Origin: Candidatus Levyibacteriota bacterium
GTDB lineage: Bacteria > Patescibacteria > Microgenomatia > Levybacterales > UBA12049
Reading direction: 5' to 3'
Assembly: GCA_029260965.1 (NCBI GenBank)
Contig: JAJDCG010000001.1
Span: forward strand, 248,001-312,000
DNA: 64,000 nt
In this document: positions 8,331 to 17,673 of the stretch, piece after piece
Numbering within the stretch: the stretch's first letter is position 1
How the letters are laid out: every line of letters starts with the position of its first letter
Notes under the pieces: model-generated
The model's database searches: none
What the model saw: only the letters and a program-made list of their open reading frames with translations
Told to the model about the DNA's origin: nothing
Made by a program: the position numbers and the translations under genes

Positions 8331-10832
8331 ATGAAAAAAATACTGTCCATTTTTTTGTTTTTTATTTTTACGATAGGAATATTTTTAACACCTGGATTGG
8401 TGCATGCTCAAAGCATACCGCCAGGTCTGCAGCTTGATACCATATCAAATCCAGGCGGTGAGGGTACTCGCTGGACACCTGATCCTGAAGTAACCTTTGT
8501 AGGACGTAATGCTGCGAGGTCTGGACTTCTTTTGGATTGGACACTCAGGAATTATAATTGGGTTTGTGTTTCAAAGGCCGATCCTAGCGCAAGGGTTTGT
8601 GACAATAGCAATAACCCCTTGCGGACTTTTTGGACAAGGATTGTTTTTAATATCGTAACCCCACTTCTTTTCTTGGTAGTTATGGCAGCTGCCATAATTC
8701 TTATCGTTACTCGTGGGCGTTCTATTACTATAATGCGTTTTTTGCCAAGATTTATCATTATTGTTTTATTGGTGGCATTTTCGTTTTCTCTTGTAAGTTT
8801 TATTTATCAATTTACAGATGCGATACAAGGCTTTTTCTTGGCGCCACCTGATGCAACTAGTACAAATCCAGGAGACCCTTGTCCTCCGAATTGTATTTCA
8901 AATGCAGATCTTCTTTTTGTGGGTTGGCCATATGAAGAATTTGTGGGGCTTCGAGCAATTGGCGATGACAAGTCAGAGGCTATATATACAACTCTTCTTC
9001 TGACTAAATTGACAGCTTTTACGTATTATGTGATGTGGGGAATGCTTACACTTAGGAAGATAATACTATGGTTTTTTATAGTTGTATCACCTGTTTTTCC
9101 TCTTCTCCTTTTTTTCTATCCTGTACGCAACACAGCAAAAATTTGGATAGGTGAATTTTTTCGTTGGACATTATATGGACCTCTTTTTGCAATTTTTCTC
9201 AGCGGATTGGTTTTTATGTGGACTCAAAAGATACCTGTTGATATATCGACAGATATCGGAGTAAGGTCGCAAACTCCGACAACGACTAATTTGGCAGGTG
9301 AAACAGTACCAATTATTTTCCCTACAGCTGTAAATATACTTCTGGGAGGCCCCCAGCAATTCGTGGAACCAGCTAATAATGTCAATAAAACTGAAACTTT
9401 TGCCCTTTATATTGTCGCACTTCTTATGCTTTGGGGAGTTATTATTATGCCGTGGATACTTCTAAGAATTTTTCTTAGCGAAGCAGCAGGTGTTGGCAAG
9501 GTGGGGAGTGCTGCGGTCAATCAATTCGTGGGTAAGGTTAGGAATAAAATTGGACCATCACCAGGTAAGTCTCCTGATGGTGGGGGTAGGGCACTAAACC
9601 TGCCGTTTGCAAAGAAGTTTAGTCCACCGACTCCCCCAGCAGGTGGTGCTGGTCTGGCACGTGAAATACCACGTGATGTATCTGAGTCAAGAGCTGCAAA
9701 GAATGTATATATGCCTTCTGCTCAGGTAAAAGCACAGGTATTGACTGCTGCAAACGTGAATCTGCCTACTTTGCGAGACATAGCAAAATATGATAGTTCG
9801 TTAATGAATCGTGACCAACAAGGGGAGATAACAAGGCTCCGTCAAAACTTGTCAAAGATTGCGAATCCTGCATCTAGCTCAACTTCAACAGAGCGTGAAA
9901 AGTATACACAAATAAGAGAAAAGCTCACGCGGGAGAGTATGAGTGGAAATATACTGGCAACCTCTATTCTTAATGCAGCAAATAGCGCTACAAGGCATAC
10001 AGCTCAGGTAACTACTACACAGGTAAGAAGTATGCTTTCACAAGTTGCGAACCCTCAGTCAGCTACAACTCCAGTCATCAACAGGGAAAAACTGGAAAGC
10101 ATGAATAGATCGCTCACGAAAGCAAAAGAAGAAGGCAATTCACTAGCTATTGCTGCGCTTTCAGTCACAGATAAGACGTCTGAGGCAGAGGTAGAGAAAT
10201 TACAGGAGCGGATCCGTACAGCTCGAGAAAAGCAGGATCCAATTGCATTGGAGCTTTCAGAATTAACAGATCAGAAGTCGTCGATTCCCGCAGTTAATCG
10301 TGTTCAGACGGTTAGTAGGGCAGATTATGAGGCAGTTAAAGATCTTTGGAAGGAGAACTATCACAATCAGGAGGTTCCTCAGCAGATGGGGTCACGTACA
10401 GAGTGGATTAAGAAAGATACAGAAAAAATAGAAAATATAATAAAGCTGCTTTCTTCGCAAAACGAAGAAGAAGTTACAAAAGGAGTTGGGGAAGTATCAG
10501 ATATTCTTCCATTCCTACTTGTTGGTGGATTTTCCCAGACAGAAATTGTTTCATACCTCAAAGCAAAAGAAGAGGCTGGACAAGAGATGGTTAAACAGCT
10601 CGAGAAGGAAGAAGAGGAGAAAGTTGTGGTAAAGGTAGGTAAAAAGACAGAGCAAAAAGAACAGGCTATGCACATGGAACAGACGATCCCTGATGAAGAA
10701 AATAAACCAGGTGGGACTAGTTCATCACCAGCTGAACCCGAGGATGCACTTGTGGGGGTAGAGAATCAGTCTCAAGAACAAAGGGATCAGGATAAACAAT
10801 CTAACAATGATGACAGTGCAGACAAAAAATAA
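8331..10832 (+). CDS. Large VirB6/TrbL-like membrane protein with helical repeats
   Basis: An 833-residue protein: signal peptide (1-26), exported N-terminal segment, then about five or six membrane helices (roughly 105-130, 140-165, 235-265, 275-300, 350-385), resembling the polytopic VirB6/TrbL pore component of type IV secretion systems. After residue 400 it is cytoplasmic and charged: a Pro/Gly-rich linker, then helical repeats at about 502-550 and 565-647 (core pattern NP-x-GN-LA-x-DPxA), then a Glu/Lys-rich coiled coil and an acidic tail. The same repeat occurs three times at the C-terminus of the Clp-type ATPase encoded next. This suggests a cytoplasmic docking region, which is my inference. 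Confidence 0.7.
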   Translation: MKKILSIFLFFIFTIGIFLTPGLVHAQSIPPGLQLDTISNPGGEGTRWTPDPEVTFVGRNAARSGLLLDWTLRNYNWVCVSKADPSARVCDNSNNPLRTFWTRIVFNIVTPLLFLVVMAAAIILIVTRGRSITIMRFLPRFIIIVLLVAFSFSLVSFIYQFTDAIQGFFLAPPDATSTNPGDPCPPNCISNADLLFVGWPYEEFVGLRAIGDDKSEAIYTTLLLTKLTAFTYYVMWGMLTLRKIILWFFIVVSPVFPLLLFFYPVRNTAKIWIGEFFRWTLYGPLFAIFLSGLVFMWTQKIPVDISTDIGVRSQTPTTTNLAGETVPIIFPTAVNILLGGPQQFVEPANNVNKTETFALYIVALLMLWGVIIMPWILLRIFLSEAAGVGKVGSAAVNQFVGKVRNKIGPSPGKSPDGGGRALNLPFAKKFSPPTPPAGGAGLAREIPRDVSESRAAKNVYMPSAQVKAQVLTAANVNLPTLRDIAKYDSSLMNRDQQGEITRLRQNLSKIANPASSSTSTEREKYTQIREKLTRESMSGNILATSILNAANSATRHTAQVTTTQVRSMLSQVANPQSATTPVINREKLESMNRSLTKAKEEGNSLAIAALSVTDKTSEAEVEKLQERIRTAREKQDPIALELSELTDQKSSIPAVNRVQTVSRADYEAVKDLWKENYHNQEVPQQMGSRTEWIKKDTEKIENIIKLLSSQNEEEVTKGVGEVSDILPFLLVGGFSQTEIVSYLKAKEEAGQEMVKQLEKEEEEKVVVKVGKKTEQKEQAMHMEQTIPDEENKPGGTSSSPAEPEDALVGVENQSQEQRDQDKQSNNDDSADKK
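9834..10271 (+). repeat. Two copies of a helical module shared with the Clp gene
   Basis: Within the VirB6-like gene, 10023-10271 (residues 565-647) encodes a module starting VRSMLSQVANP with a GNSLAIAALSVTDKTSE core and ending KQDPIALELSEL. A weaker, shorter copy (9834-9980) begins LRQNLSKIANP and has GNILATSIL. Spacing and key residues match the three modules in the adjacent Clp gene at 13432-14238. Confidence 0.75.
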
Positions 10833-10878
10833 AACTTGTTGTTTTACCAAATTTGTTGTTTAATAGAGGTATAGGTCT

Positions 10879-13800
10879 ATGTTTGGTACTCTTTTCAATC
10901 AAAAAAATGATAATGAAGAAAAAAAACCTGTCCCATCCGGACAAGACGCCTCTGTTGCAACTGGGTCTACTCCCGTTCAGGATCAAACTACTCCTATTGG
11001 TCTAGCCAATAATCAAGATCAGACATCTGCACAGTCGACAGAAAGTGTGGGAGTACCACAGTCGCAGGAAGGACAACAGCAAGCTCCATCAGGAACCCCA
11101 ACCCAACCAGGCGCTGTGCAAAAGGACGATGATACAACTGGGGCGAATCCAGTTCAGAATCAGGGCATGTCTGCTCTTTCGCATCTTGATCCACGTGCAG
11201 CTCAGGTTTTGACACATGCGCAAGAGGAAACCAAGCGTATCAAACAGCAGTTTATTGAGCCAGACCAGCTCCTTTTTGGACTTTTATATGATGATCAGAT
11301 CTACAAGATTGCTGCCAAGTTCAAAGTAGATAGTGGAGTAATTTCAAAAGAAATCCAAGCTCGTGAGAAGATGGGAGCCTACCATGGCCAGCCAACCTTG
11401 AGTCAGATATCGCAACAAATTTTCGAACAAAGCTATAGAGATGCAAAAATGAGAGGTTCCAATTTTGTTTCGCCTGAGGACATACTTGTTACGCTTTGTG
11501 CGCCGACTACAGATACAGGAAAATATCTTGAATCTCGTGGATTTAAGAAAGAGGCTGTTGTAGACACTCTTTCAAAAGACACTAATCTCAACTACAGCAA
11601 GAAGACTGTACTTGAAAAATACGGAACCGATCTTACTGAAGAGGCTCGCGCAGGCAGGTTGGATCCTATTGCTGGACGTGATCAGGAAATTGACCGTATG
11701 GTGCATATTCTTCTCAGACGCACCAAGAACAATCCGATTATTATCGGTGAGACCGGAGTTGGAAAGACAGCAATTGTTGAGGGGCTTGCGCAAGCAATAG
11801 CCAAGGGAGATGTTCCACAAGAATTGAAAGATAAGAGAGTGTTTCAGTTGGATGTTGCATCTTTAGTTGCGGGAGCATCACATAGAGGAGAGTTTGAGGA
11901 GAGGCTCAGAAGTGTCATCAATGAAGTTTTGTCATCAAACAATCAGATAGTTCTTTTTGTTGATGAGGTCCATTCATTGCTGGGAACAGGAGAGGGTGAG
12001 GGAGTAAGTGCTGCCAATATTATAAAACCACATCTTGCCCGTGGTCATTTTCAGATGATTGGTGCAACCACAACCATTGAATACCGAAAAAACTTTGAGA
12101 AAGATAAGGCTTTTGAAAGGCGTTTTCAGCCTGTGACAGCAGAAGAGCCATCAGAGGAAAATGCATTTCTCATGCTTAAAGTTCTCAGACCAAAGTACGA
12201 GAAATTCCACAAAGTAACCATACCTGATGAAACGCTCAAGGAATGTGTCAAGCTTTCCAAAAAATACATTGGCGAGCGATATCTTCCTGATAAAGCAGTT
12301 GATTTACTTGACGAGGGCGCATCAGATGTGAAGCTGATGGCGGATGAGGGAAGACGTAAAGATACAACCCTGAGAAAAGAAGACGTAGAAAAAGTTGTAA
12401 GTAACTGGACAGGAATTCCAATAACAAAGCTGACAGAGGATGAATCTGAGAAACTTCTTAAACTTGAAGATAGAATTCATCATCGCTTGATTGATCAGAT
12501 GGAGGCAGTGGTTGCTGTTTCTGAAGCTGTAAGACGCGGAAGGATAGGTCTGGCATCTGCTAATCGGCCGATTGCATCATTTGTCTTTCTCGGTCCAACA
12601 GGTGTTGGTAAAACAGAGCTTGCAAAGACTTTGGCTGAGCTTCTTTTTGGACGTGATGATGCTATGGCAAGACTGGACATGTCTGAATACATGGAGAAAC
12701 ATGAGGTTGCTAAATTAATTGGTGCGCCTCCTGGTTATGTTGGTTATGAAGAGGGTGGTCAGTTAACAGAGGCGGTTCGGAAAAAACCATATTCAATAGT
12801 TCTTCTTGATGAGATTGAGAAGGCACATCCAGATGTGTTTAATATTCTTCTTCAGCTCCTGGAGGATGGGAGGCTTACTGATAATAAAGGTAACACAATA
12901 TCATTCAAAAACACCATTGTTATTTGTACGTCAAATATCGGAAGTTCCATGATTCAGCAAGAACTTTCAAAAACAGATAAAAACGTGAAACATACACCAG
13001 AACAAAATGCTGAATCGTTTAAGCATCTTCAGGGATTAGTAAAGGAGGAGCTTATTAAATTCTTCAGGCCAGAGCTTCTTAACCGATTTGATGATGTTGT
13101 TATTTTTAAGCCCCTTTTGCAGGAACATATGGCAGGTATAGCAAGGCTTGGGATTAAAAAAACCGCTGGTCTTCTCAAGGAGCAGGGTTTCGTTCTTCAG
13201 TGTACAGAAAAAGCTATAGCACAGCTTGCTAAAGATGGTTATGATCCTGTCTATGGTGCGCGTCCATTGAGAAGACTTATCCAGACAGCAGTTGAAAATC
13301 CTGTGGCTATTGCTATTATTTCCAAGAAATTTGCGGTAGGAGACACAATAGTTGTTGATTATGATTCAGGTAAAAATGAGTTTGTATTTAAAAAGGGTGC
13401 ATCAGCGAGTGAGAATATAAATCCGAAAAAAATTCTTCTTGAAATTGTCAACCCAGGTGATATTAAAGACAAAGCGAAGAAGGATCAATTTACCAAACTT
13501 CATGACGATTTGGTCGTAAAGAGTAAGGGAGGAGATAGTCTCGCAAGTTCTATTATGTCTATAACTCCTGATACGTCTGATGAAACAATTAAAGAGATTC
13601 TTGATAATTTGGAAAAAGCAAAACAAGGTGGAGACATGCTCTTTACTGATGTGTTGACAGCAGTTAATGCTGAAATGGCTGAGGAGGCAGAGGAGGCGCA
13701 TGAGGCAGAACCTGTGACTAAATTTAAAAAACTTCTTCAGCAGGTCATAAACCCTCTTTATTTGTCCGCACCAGGAAACAAAGAGAGGTTTAGTGCTCTT

Positions 13801-14589
13801 TATGACAAGTTATCTGTTGCCAATCAGGAGGGCAATAAGTTGGCAGGTTCAATACTGGCGATAACTGACATTACTTCAGATGAAGACATAGCTGTTATCA
13901 AAAAGCAACTTGAGGAGGCAAAAGCACAAAATGATCCTTTTGCAACAGAAGTTCTTGCAGTTCTTGAAGCAGGCACAAAAACGGATGAGGTTGCTAAGTT
14001 GCGTGAGACTGTAGGATTTATCGTGAACCCGATTACTGCTGAAAGCTCAGCAAAGAAAACACAGTATGATGAGATTAGGGTAAAGCTAGCGGCGCTTTCT
14101 GAGAAAGGAAATGCTGTGGCATCTGCTGTTATGGGAGTAAGTGATGCAACTACCGATGATCAGTTGATTCTTATTAAGACTCAGATTGAAAACGGTAGAA
14201 ATAGTAATGACGAGGCAGCTCTCCTTCTTTCAAATGTCTTGTCTATGTCACCAGCGGTTCAGGATGCGCAGGTGCAGATGGCCAAACAGAATACAGGTGC
14301 ACAGCCGAAGGATCCTAATCAGGCATATCCATTTGGTCCAGGGCAGCAATCTCCGCAGCCGATTCAGCCTTCTGTTGCTGGAGCTGCTCAGACTATGCCT
14401 GAGGGGGGTGCTTCTGCGCGGGTTCAGACTGATGGACAATCAGTAGGTGGTCCTACATTTCAGTCGCCTGTTCAGGATGGTGGAGCAGTTGCACAAGGGG
14501 CAGGCATGGCAGCTCTAAATGAGCAGTTAGAGAGGGATAATCAGATTATAAATAATCAACTTGAATCCGAAGGCGAAAGTATCGCGTAG
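10879..14589 (+). CDS. Clp-type (ClpC/ClpB-like) double AAA+ ATPase with C-terminal repeats
   Basis: A 1236-residue hexameric unfoldase-type protein. Residues 1-95 are a Gln/Pro/Ser-rich disordered tail, unusual for the family. Clp-N repeats follow (about 97-235). AAA1 has Walker A GETGVGKT (290-297) and Walker B FVDEVHS (about 360); AAA2 has GPTGVGKT (572-579) and LLDEIEKAH (about 645), then ClpB D2-small domain (about 765-845). The last 380 residues are extra: three 75-80-residue helical repeats and a Gln/Pro-rich tail. ClpC/ClpB use ATP to thread proteins. The long ClpB middle domain is absent, and I see no clear ClpP-docking loop. The repeats link it to the VirB6-like neighbour, so it may serve an envelope complex rather than general proteolysis. 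Confidence 0.85.
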   Translation: MFGTLFNQKNDNEEKKPVPSGQDASVATGSTPVQDQTTPIGLANNQDQTSAQSTESVGVPQSQEGQQQAPSGTPTQPGAVQKDDDTTGANPVQNQGMSALSHLDPRAAQVLTHAQEETKRIKQQFIEPDQLLFGLLYDDQIYKIAAKFKVDSGVISKEIQAREKMGAYHGQPTLSQISQQIFEQSYRDAKMRGSNFVSPEDILVTLCAPTTDTGKYLESRGFKKEAVVDTLSKDTNLNYSKKTVLEKYGTDLTEEARAGRLDPIAGRDQEIDRMVHILLRRTKNNPIIIGETGVGKTAIVEGLAQAIAKGDVPQELKDKRVFQLDVASLVAGASHRGEFEERLRSVINEVLSSNNQIVLFVDEVHSLLGTGEGEGVSAANIIKPHLARGHFQMIGATTTIEYRKNFEKDKAFERRFQPVTAEEPSEENAFLMLKVLRPKYEKFHKVTIPDETLKECVKLSKKYIGERYLPDKAVDLLDEGASDVKLMADEGRRKDTTLRKEDVEKVVSNWTGIPITKLTEDESEKLLKLEDRIHHRLIDQMEAVVAVSEAVRRGRIGLASANRPIASFVFLGPTGVGKTELAKTLAELLFGRDDAMARLDMSEYMEKHEVAKLIGAPPGYVGYEEGGQLTEAVRKKPYSIVLLDEIEKAHPDVFNILLQLLEDGRLTDNKGNTISFKNTIVICTSNIGSSMIQQELSKTDKNVKHTPEQNAESFKHLQGLVKEELIKFFRPELLNRFDDVVIFKPLLQEHMAGIARLGIKKTAGLLKEQGFVLQCTEKAIAQLAKDGYDPVYGARPLRRLIQTAVENPVAIAIISKKFAVGDTIVVDYDSGKNEFVFKKGASASENINPKKILLEIVNPGDIKDKAKKDQFTKLHDDLVVKSKGGDSLASSIMSITPDTSDETIKEILDNLEKAKQGGDMLFTDVLTAVNAEMAEEAEEAHEAEPVTKFKKLLQQVINPLYLSAPGNKERFSALYDKLSVANQEGNKLAGSILAITDITSDEDIAVIKKQLEEAKAQNDPFATEVLAVLEAGTKTDEVAKLRETVGFIVNPITAESSAKKTQYDEIRVKLAALSEKGNAVASAVMGVSDATTDDQLILIKTQIENGRNSNDEAALLLSNVLSMSPAVQDAQVQMAKQNTGAQPKDPNQAYPFGPGQQSPQPIQPSVAGAAQTMPEGGASARVQTDGQSVGGPTFQSPVQDGGAVAQGAGMAALNEQLERDNQIINNQLESEGESIA
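13432..14238 (+). repeat. Three helical modules at the Clp C-terminus
   Basis: Copies at 13432-13662, 13729-13968 and 13996-14238 (residues about 852-1120). Each opens with a hydrophobic helix ending in an NP pair (EIVNPG, QVINPL, FIVNPI), has a Lys-rich helix, then G-[GN]-x-[LV]-A-[SG], then D-x-[ST]-[TS]-D-[ED] and a final helix. Two modules of the same design lie in the VirB6-like gene upstream. Confidence 0.8.
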
Positions 14590-14832
14590 TGAATGACAAA
14601 GGCAAAGGAATTCTTCAGTTACAAATAAAATTCAAAATTTAAAATCAACATTTTTACTAATCCACTTAGATCTGATTATGGCTCTATTTCAGAGATGGAA
14701 GAAGCAAGACTTGCTAGAATTAATCTAGAATTTGCAATAATATATTTTTTAAATCTGAATCAGTATTTACAGGTTTTGGATCTCTAGGATTAAATTCGAT
14801 CGTAGAATGCATCAATGAATAAAAGCTTCTGT

Positions 14833-14861
14833 TTGTAATTTGTCTACCCACAACTTATACT
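14833..14861 (+). promoter_or_regulatory. Probable promoter for the small membrane protein and second Clp
   Basis: TTGTAA at 14833-14838, 17-base spacer, TATACT at 14856-14861. It lies 13 bases before the ATG at 14875. The rest of the 285-base gap (14590-14832) is AT-rich with a short palindrome around CTAGAATTAATCTAG and no other recognisable element. Confidence 0.65.
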
Positions 14862-14874
14862 AAAAGTACTGTCT

Positions 14875-15204
14875 ATGGGAAGTTATGCATTTTTACCGTT
14901 GGTTTTTTTGAGGTTTTGGTTTTTTGAGGCGCCATTGGGTTTGATAAAATATTTTTTATCTTTGAACACAGCTTTTTTTGAGCTTTTCTCATTGCCTCTT
15001 TTGATAAGAACCTATTTCCAGCCACTTAAAAATGAGTATAGGAAGGGGCTGGTTGGTTTTTCCCGCAGTATGGGTATTGCGGTCAAGACTGTTCTTATTT
15101 TTGTCGATTTGTTAATTTTTATTCCACTTTTGATTTTTGAGACTGTGGTAATAGTTTTGTTTTTTCTATTTCCGATAATTACAGTGGCGCTGTTGTTTTA
15201 TTGA
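14875..15204 (+). CDS. Small membrane protein upstream of the membrane-anchored Clp
   Basis: A 109-residue protein with hydrophobic stretches at about 5-25, 32-48 and a long C-terminal pair (about 70-108), interrupted by a short charged segment (LKNEYRKGLV). Family not recognised. Its TGA overlaps the TTG start candidate of the next gene as TTGA, implying translational coupling with the second Clp-like ATPase, whose N-terminus is also membrane-embedded. The two may form one membrane complex, an inference from position only. Confidence 0.65.
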   Translation: MGSYAFLPLVFLRFWFFEAPLGLIKYFLSLNTAFFELFSLPLLIRTYFQPLKNEYRKGLVGFSRSMGIAVKTVLIFVDLLIFIPLLIFETVVIVLFFLFPIITVALLFY

Positions 15205-15212
15205 CAGAGACT

Positions 15213-17621
15213 ATGAAGGAGTACGCAAAAATTCACTATTTTTATACGAGAGCTATCACGAGAACTATACGTCTTTTTGTGTTTTCGATCCTAGCACTCT
15301 TTGTCTATCAGGGGGTTGAGAGTGCAGGTATTTCTAAAATTGTTGTTTTTCTTTTTAATGTTTTTGTGATGAATGAGGTATTTTTTCGCTACAAAATAGG
15401 ACGCATAATGCCAGAAATGAAGCTTGAAAATAATAATGGAAAAGACATTTATAAATCGTTCACTCTACAGGCAATGTCACCATTTGTTACGGAAGGAAAT
15501 CTGGAGGGGGTAATAAGCAAAATATTAGAGAAGCCAAAGATTAAAAAAATTATGCAGAAGATCAATCTGACTGAAGAGGAGTTGGTGTTTCCTGAAATTG
15601 ATAAACAAACCCTCGCAAAAAGCGCTTATGATGCTGCAGTTACATTTGGGGCTAAGTATGTGACCACAGTTGATGTTTTTGCAGCCTATTTCTTCCTCAT
15701 AGAAAGAGACAATAAGTTACTTTTTGCGAAACAGCTAAAGCTGGATGATCTTATTAATATATTGCATTTTATAAGAGTGAAATATCCCGATGAAGAAGAT
15801 CCAAAAAAAAGAAGAATTAGTATGTCTGGGTCTGGAATGGGAGAGGCTCTGGTTACAGGATGGACACCCGAGACCAAAAATTATACAAATAATTTTACCT
15901 CAACAGCACTCAAAGAAAGACCTAGCCTCAAAGGGCGGGAGGGGGAATTCAGAGGAATGCTTGAGGGTCTAATCAAATTTGATTCAAACAACGTTCTTTT
16001 GGTGGGTGATATAGGATCAGGTAAAGAGAACTTAGTTAGAGCACTTGCATATTATAGTTTTGAGGGTAGTATCGGAAAATATTTGAATCATAAAAAAGTT
16101 CTGTACTTGATGGTTGGGGCACTCACCGCTGGTGCTGTTAATAGATCTGATCTTGAAACAAGGCTACAGAGCATTATTGCAGAGGTGACTCATGCCCAAA
16201 ATGTAATTCTCTACATTCCAGAATTCCAAAACATACTAGGTGGCACATCATACGGCATAGATCTGTCGGGAGCACTTCTTCCATATCTTAAATCAGGCGC
16301 GCTTCCTATTGTTGCGAGCATGACAACTGGTCAATACAAGTCTTATATGGAAAAAAATCCCCTGAGAGAAGCCTTTACAATCATTCATCTTAATGAGCCT
16401 GATGCTGATATGGCAATTCAGATGGTGTTATCAGACGCAGAAAAAATTGAGAGGAAATACGGTGTAATACTCAGTTATCTCAGTATTGCAAGCGCAGTTG
16501 AGCTCTCGAGTCGTTTTCTTCAGGACCAGGTGCTTCCGGGTAGCGCCATATCACTTCTGTCTTCAGTTGCCAATAAAGTCTCCAGTTCAAAAGATGCTCC
16601 CAAATACGGTAAAACAAAAAAGAAAATAGTTCTTGAGGAACATGTTGTAGCAGCAGTAGAAAACGAGGCTAATGTTTCGATCGTTCTCCCGACAGGCGAT
16701 GAAATAGAGCTTCTTTTACACTTGGAAGAAAAGCTTCACGAGCGCGTAATTGGCCAAGATGCAGCGGTAGAGGCAATATCAGAGGCTATGCGGCGTGTTC
16801 GGTCAGGTATAAAAACTAGTGAAAAACCTGTATCCTTTCTTTTTCTTGGTCCAACAGGTGTGGGTAAGACAGAAACAGCCAAAGCGTTGTCAGACTTTTA
16901 TTTTGGTGGTGTGAAGAACATGACCAGGCTTGATATGAGCGAGTATGCAGATGAGGCAGGAGTGCGTCGTCTTCTTGGAGCGCCCCCTGGCGCTGGTACG
17001 GAGCGTGGAGAACTTACAGACAAAATTCATGACCATCCATCAAGCCTAATTCTTTTGGATGAATTTGAGAAAGCAAATTCAGAGATTCATAATCTATTCT
17101 TGCAGGTTTTGGATGATGGCAGACTAACAGACAATAAAGGGCAGACAGTCAGTTTCCGAAACGCTATTATTATCGCGACGTCCAATGCTGGATCTGAATT
17201 TATACGTGAGCAGGTAGAGAAAGGGTTGGGTCTGGATAAGCTTTTTCAGCAAAAGCTTCTTGATCAGCTTCAAACAACTGGTATTTTTAGACCAGAGCTG
17301 TTGAATCGGTTTGATGACGTAGTTACATTTAAGCCACTTGATGATAAGCAGGTTGAGGATGTGGTTCGGTTAATACTTGCAAACTTAAGCCACAATATGG
17401 CTGATCAGGACATAGTGGTAAGTTTTGATGATGCGGTGGTAGAGAAAATTTCCAAGGAAGGTTACGACAAGGAGTTTGGTGCTCGCCCCCTCAAACGTTT
17501 TATTCAGGATAACATAGAGGATATGATTGCTCAAAAACGTTTAACTAGAGAAATTGATAGAGGAAAAAAAGTCAGTTTCTCAGTTGATGGGACTGGAGCT
17601 ATGAGTTTGGTTATTTCTTAA
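15213..17621 (+). CDS. Membrane-anchored Clp-like AAA+ ATPase with degenerate first ATPase site
   Basis: About 802 residues from the ATG at 15213 (a TTG at 15201, overlapping the upstream stop, would add four). Residues 10-60 contain two hydrophobic helices, so the protein is anchored in the membrane. A reduced Clp-N-like region follows. AAA1 is damaged: the P-loop reads GDIGSGKEN in place of GxxGxGKT and the Walker B region reads LYIPEFQN, lacking the catalytic Asp-Glu. AAA2 is intact with GPTGVGKTE (near residue 546) and LLDEFEKAN, plus sensor and D2-small regions (FGARPLKRFIQ). ATP hydrolysis probably comes from AAA2 only. It sits behind the repeat-bearing Clp and the VirB6-like gene, which suggests a role at the envelope. 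Confidence 0.82.
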   Translation: MKEYAKIHYFYTRAITRTIRLFVFSILALFVYQGVESAGISKIVVFLFNVFVMNEVFFRYKIGRIMPEMKLENNNGKDIYKSFTLQAMSPFVTEGNLEGVISKILEKPKIKKIMQKINLTEEELVFPEIDKQTLAKSAYDAAVTFGAKYVTTVDVFAAYFFLIERDNKLLFAKQLKLDDLINILHFIRVKYPDEEDPKKRRISMSGSGMGEALVTGWTPETKNYTNNFTSTALKERPSLKGREGEFRGMLEGLIKFDSNNVLLVGDIGSGKENLVRALAYYSFEGSIGKYLNHKKVLYLMVGALTAGAVNRSDLETRLQSIIAEVTHAQNVILYIPEFQNILGGTSYGIDLSGALLPYLKSGALPIVASMTTGQYKSYMEKNPLREAFTIIHLNEPDADMAIQMVLSDAEKIERKYGVILSYLSIASAVELSSRFLQDQVLPGSAISLLSSVANKVSSSKDAPKYGKTKKKIVLEEHVVAAVENEANVSIVLPTGDEIELLLHLEEKLHERVIGQDAAVEAISEAMRRVRSGIKTSEKPVSFLFLGPTGVGKTETAKALSDFYFGGVKNMTRLDMSEYADEAGVRRLLGAPPGAGTERGELTDKIHDHPSSLILLDEFEKANSEIHNLFLQVLDDGRLTDNKGQTVSFRNAIIIATSNAGSEFIREQVEKGLGLDKLFQQKLLDQLQTTGIFRPELLNRFDDVVTFKPLDDKQVEDVVRLILANLSHNMADQDIVVSFDDAVVEKISKEGYDKEFGARPLKRFIQDNIEDMIAQKRLTREIDRGKKVSFSVDGTGAMSLVIS

Positions 17622-17634
17622 ACAAACTTCAACC

Positions 17635-17663
17635 TTGTGAGATTTGCCTCGATTTGCTATACT
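17635..17663 (+). promoter_or_regulatory. nusA promoter (leaderless arrangement)
   Basis: TTGTGA at 17635-17640, 17-base spacer, TATACT at 17658-17663. The nusA ATG is at 17674, only 10 bases after the -10 box, so transcription should begin about 4 bases before the start codon, leaving no room for a ribosome binding site. Confidence 0.75.
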
Positions 17664-17673
17664 TACCGATACT

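Noticed and set aside
14590..14832. Hidden gene or RNA in the gap after the Clp gene
   Set aside because: Short AT-rich frames without ribosome site or conserved features; no tRNA- or tmRNA-like fold seen.
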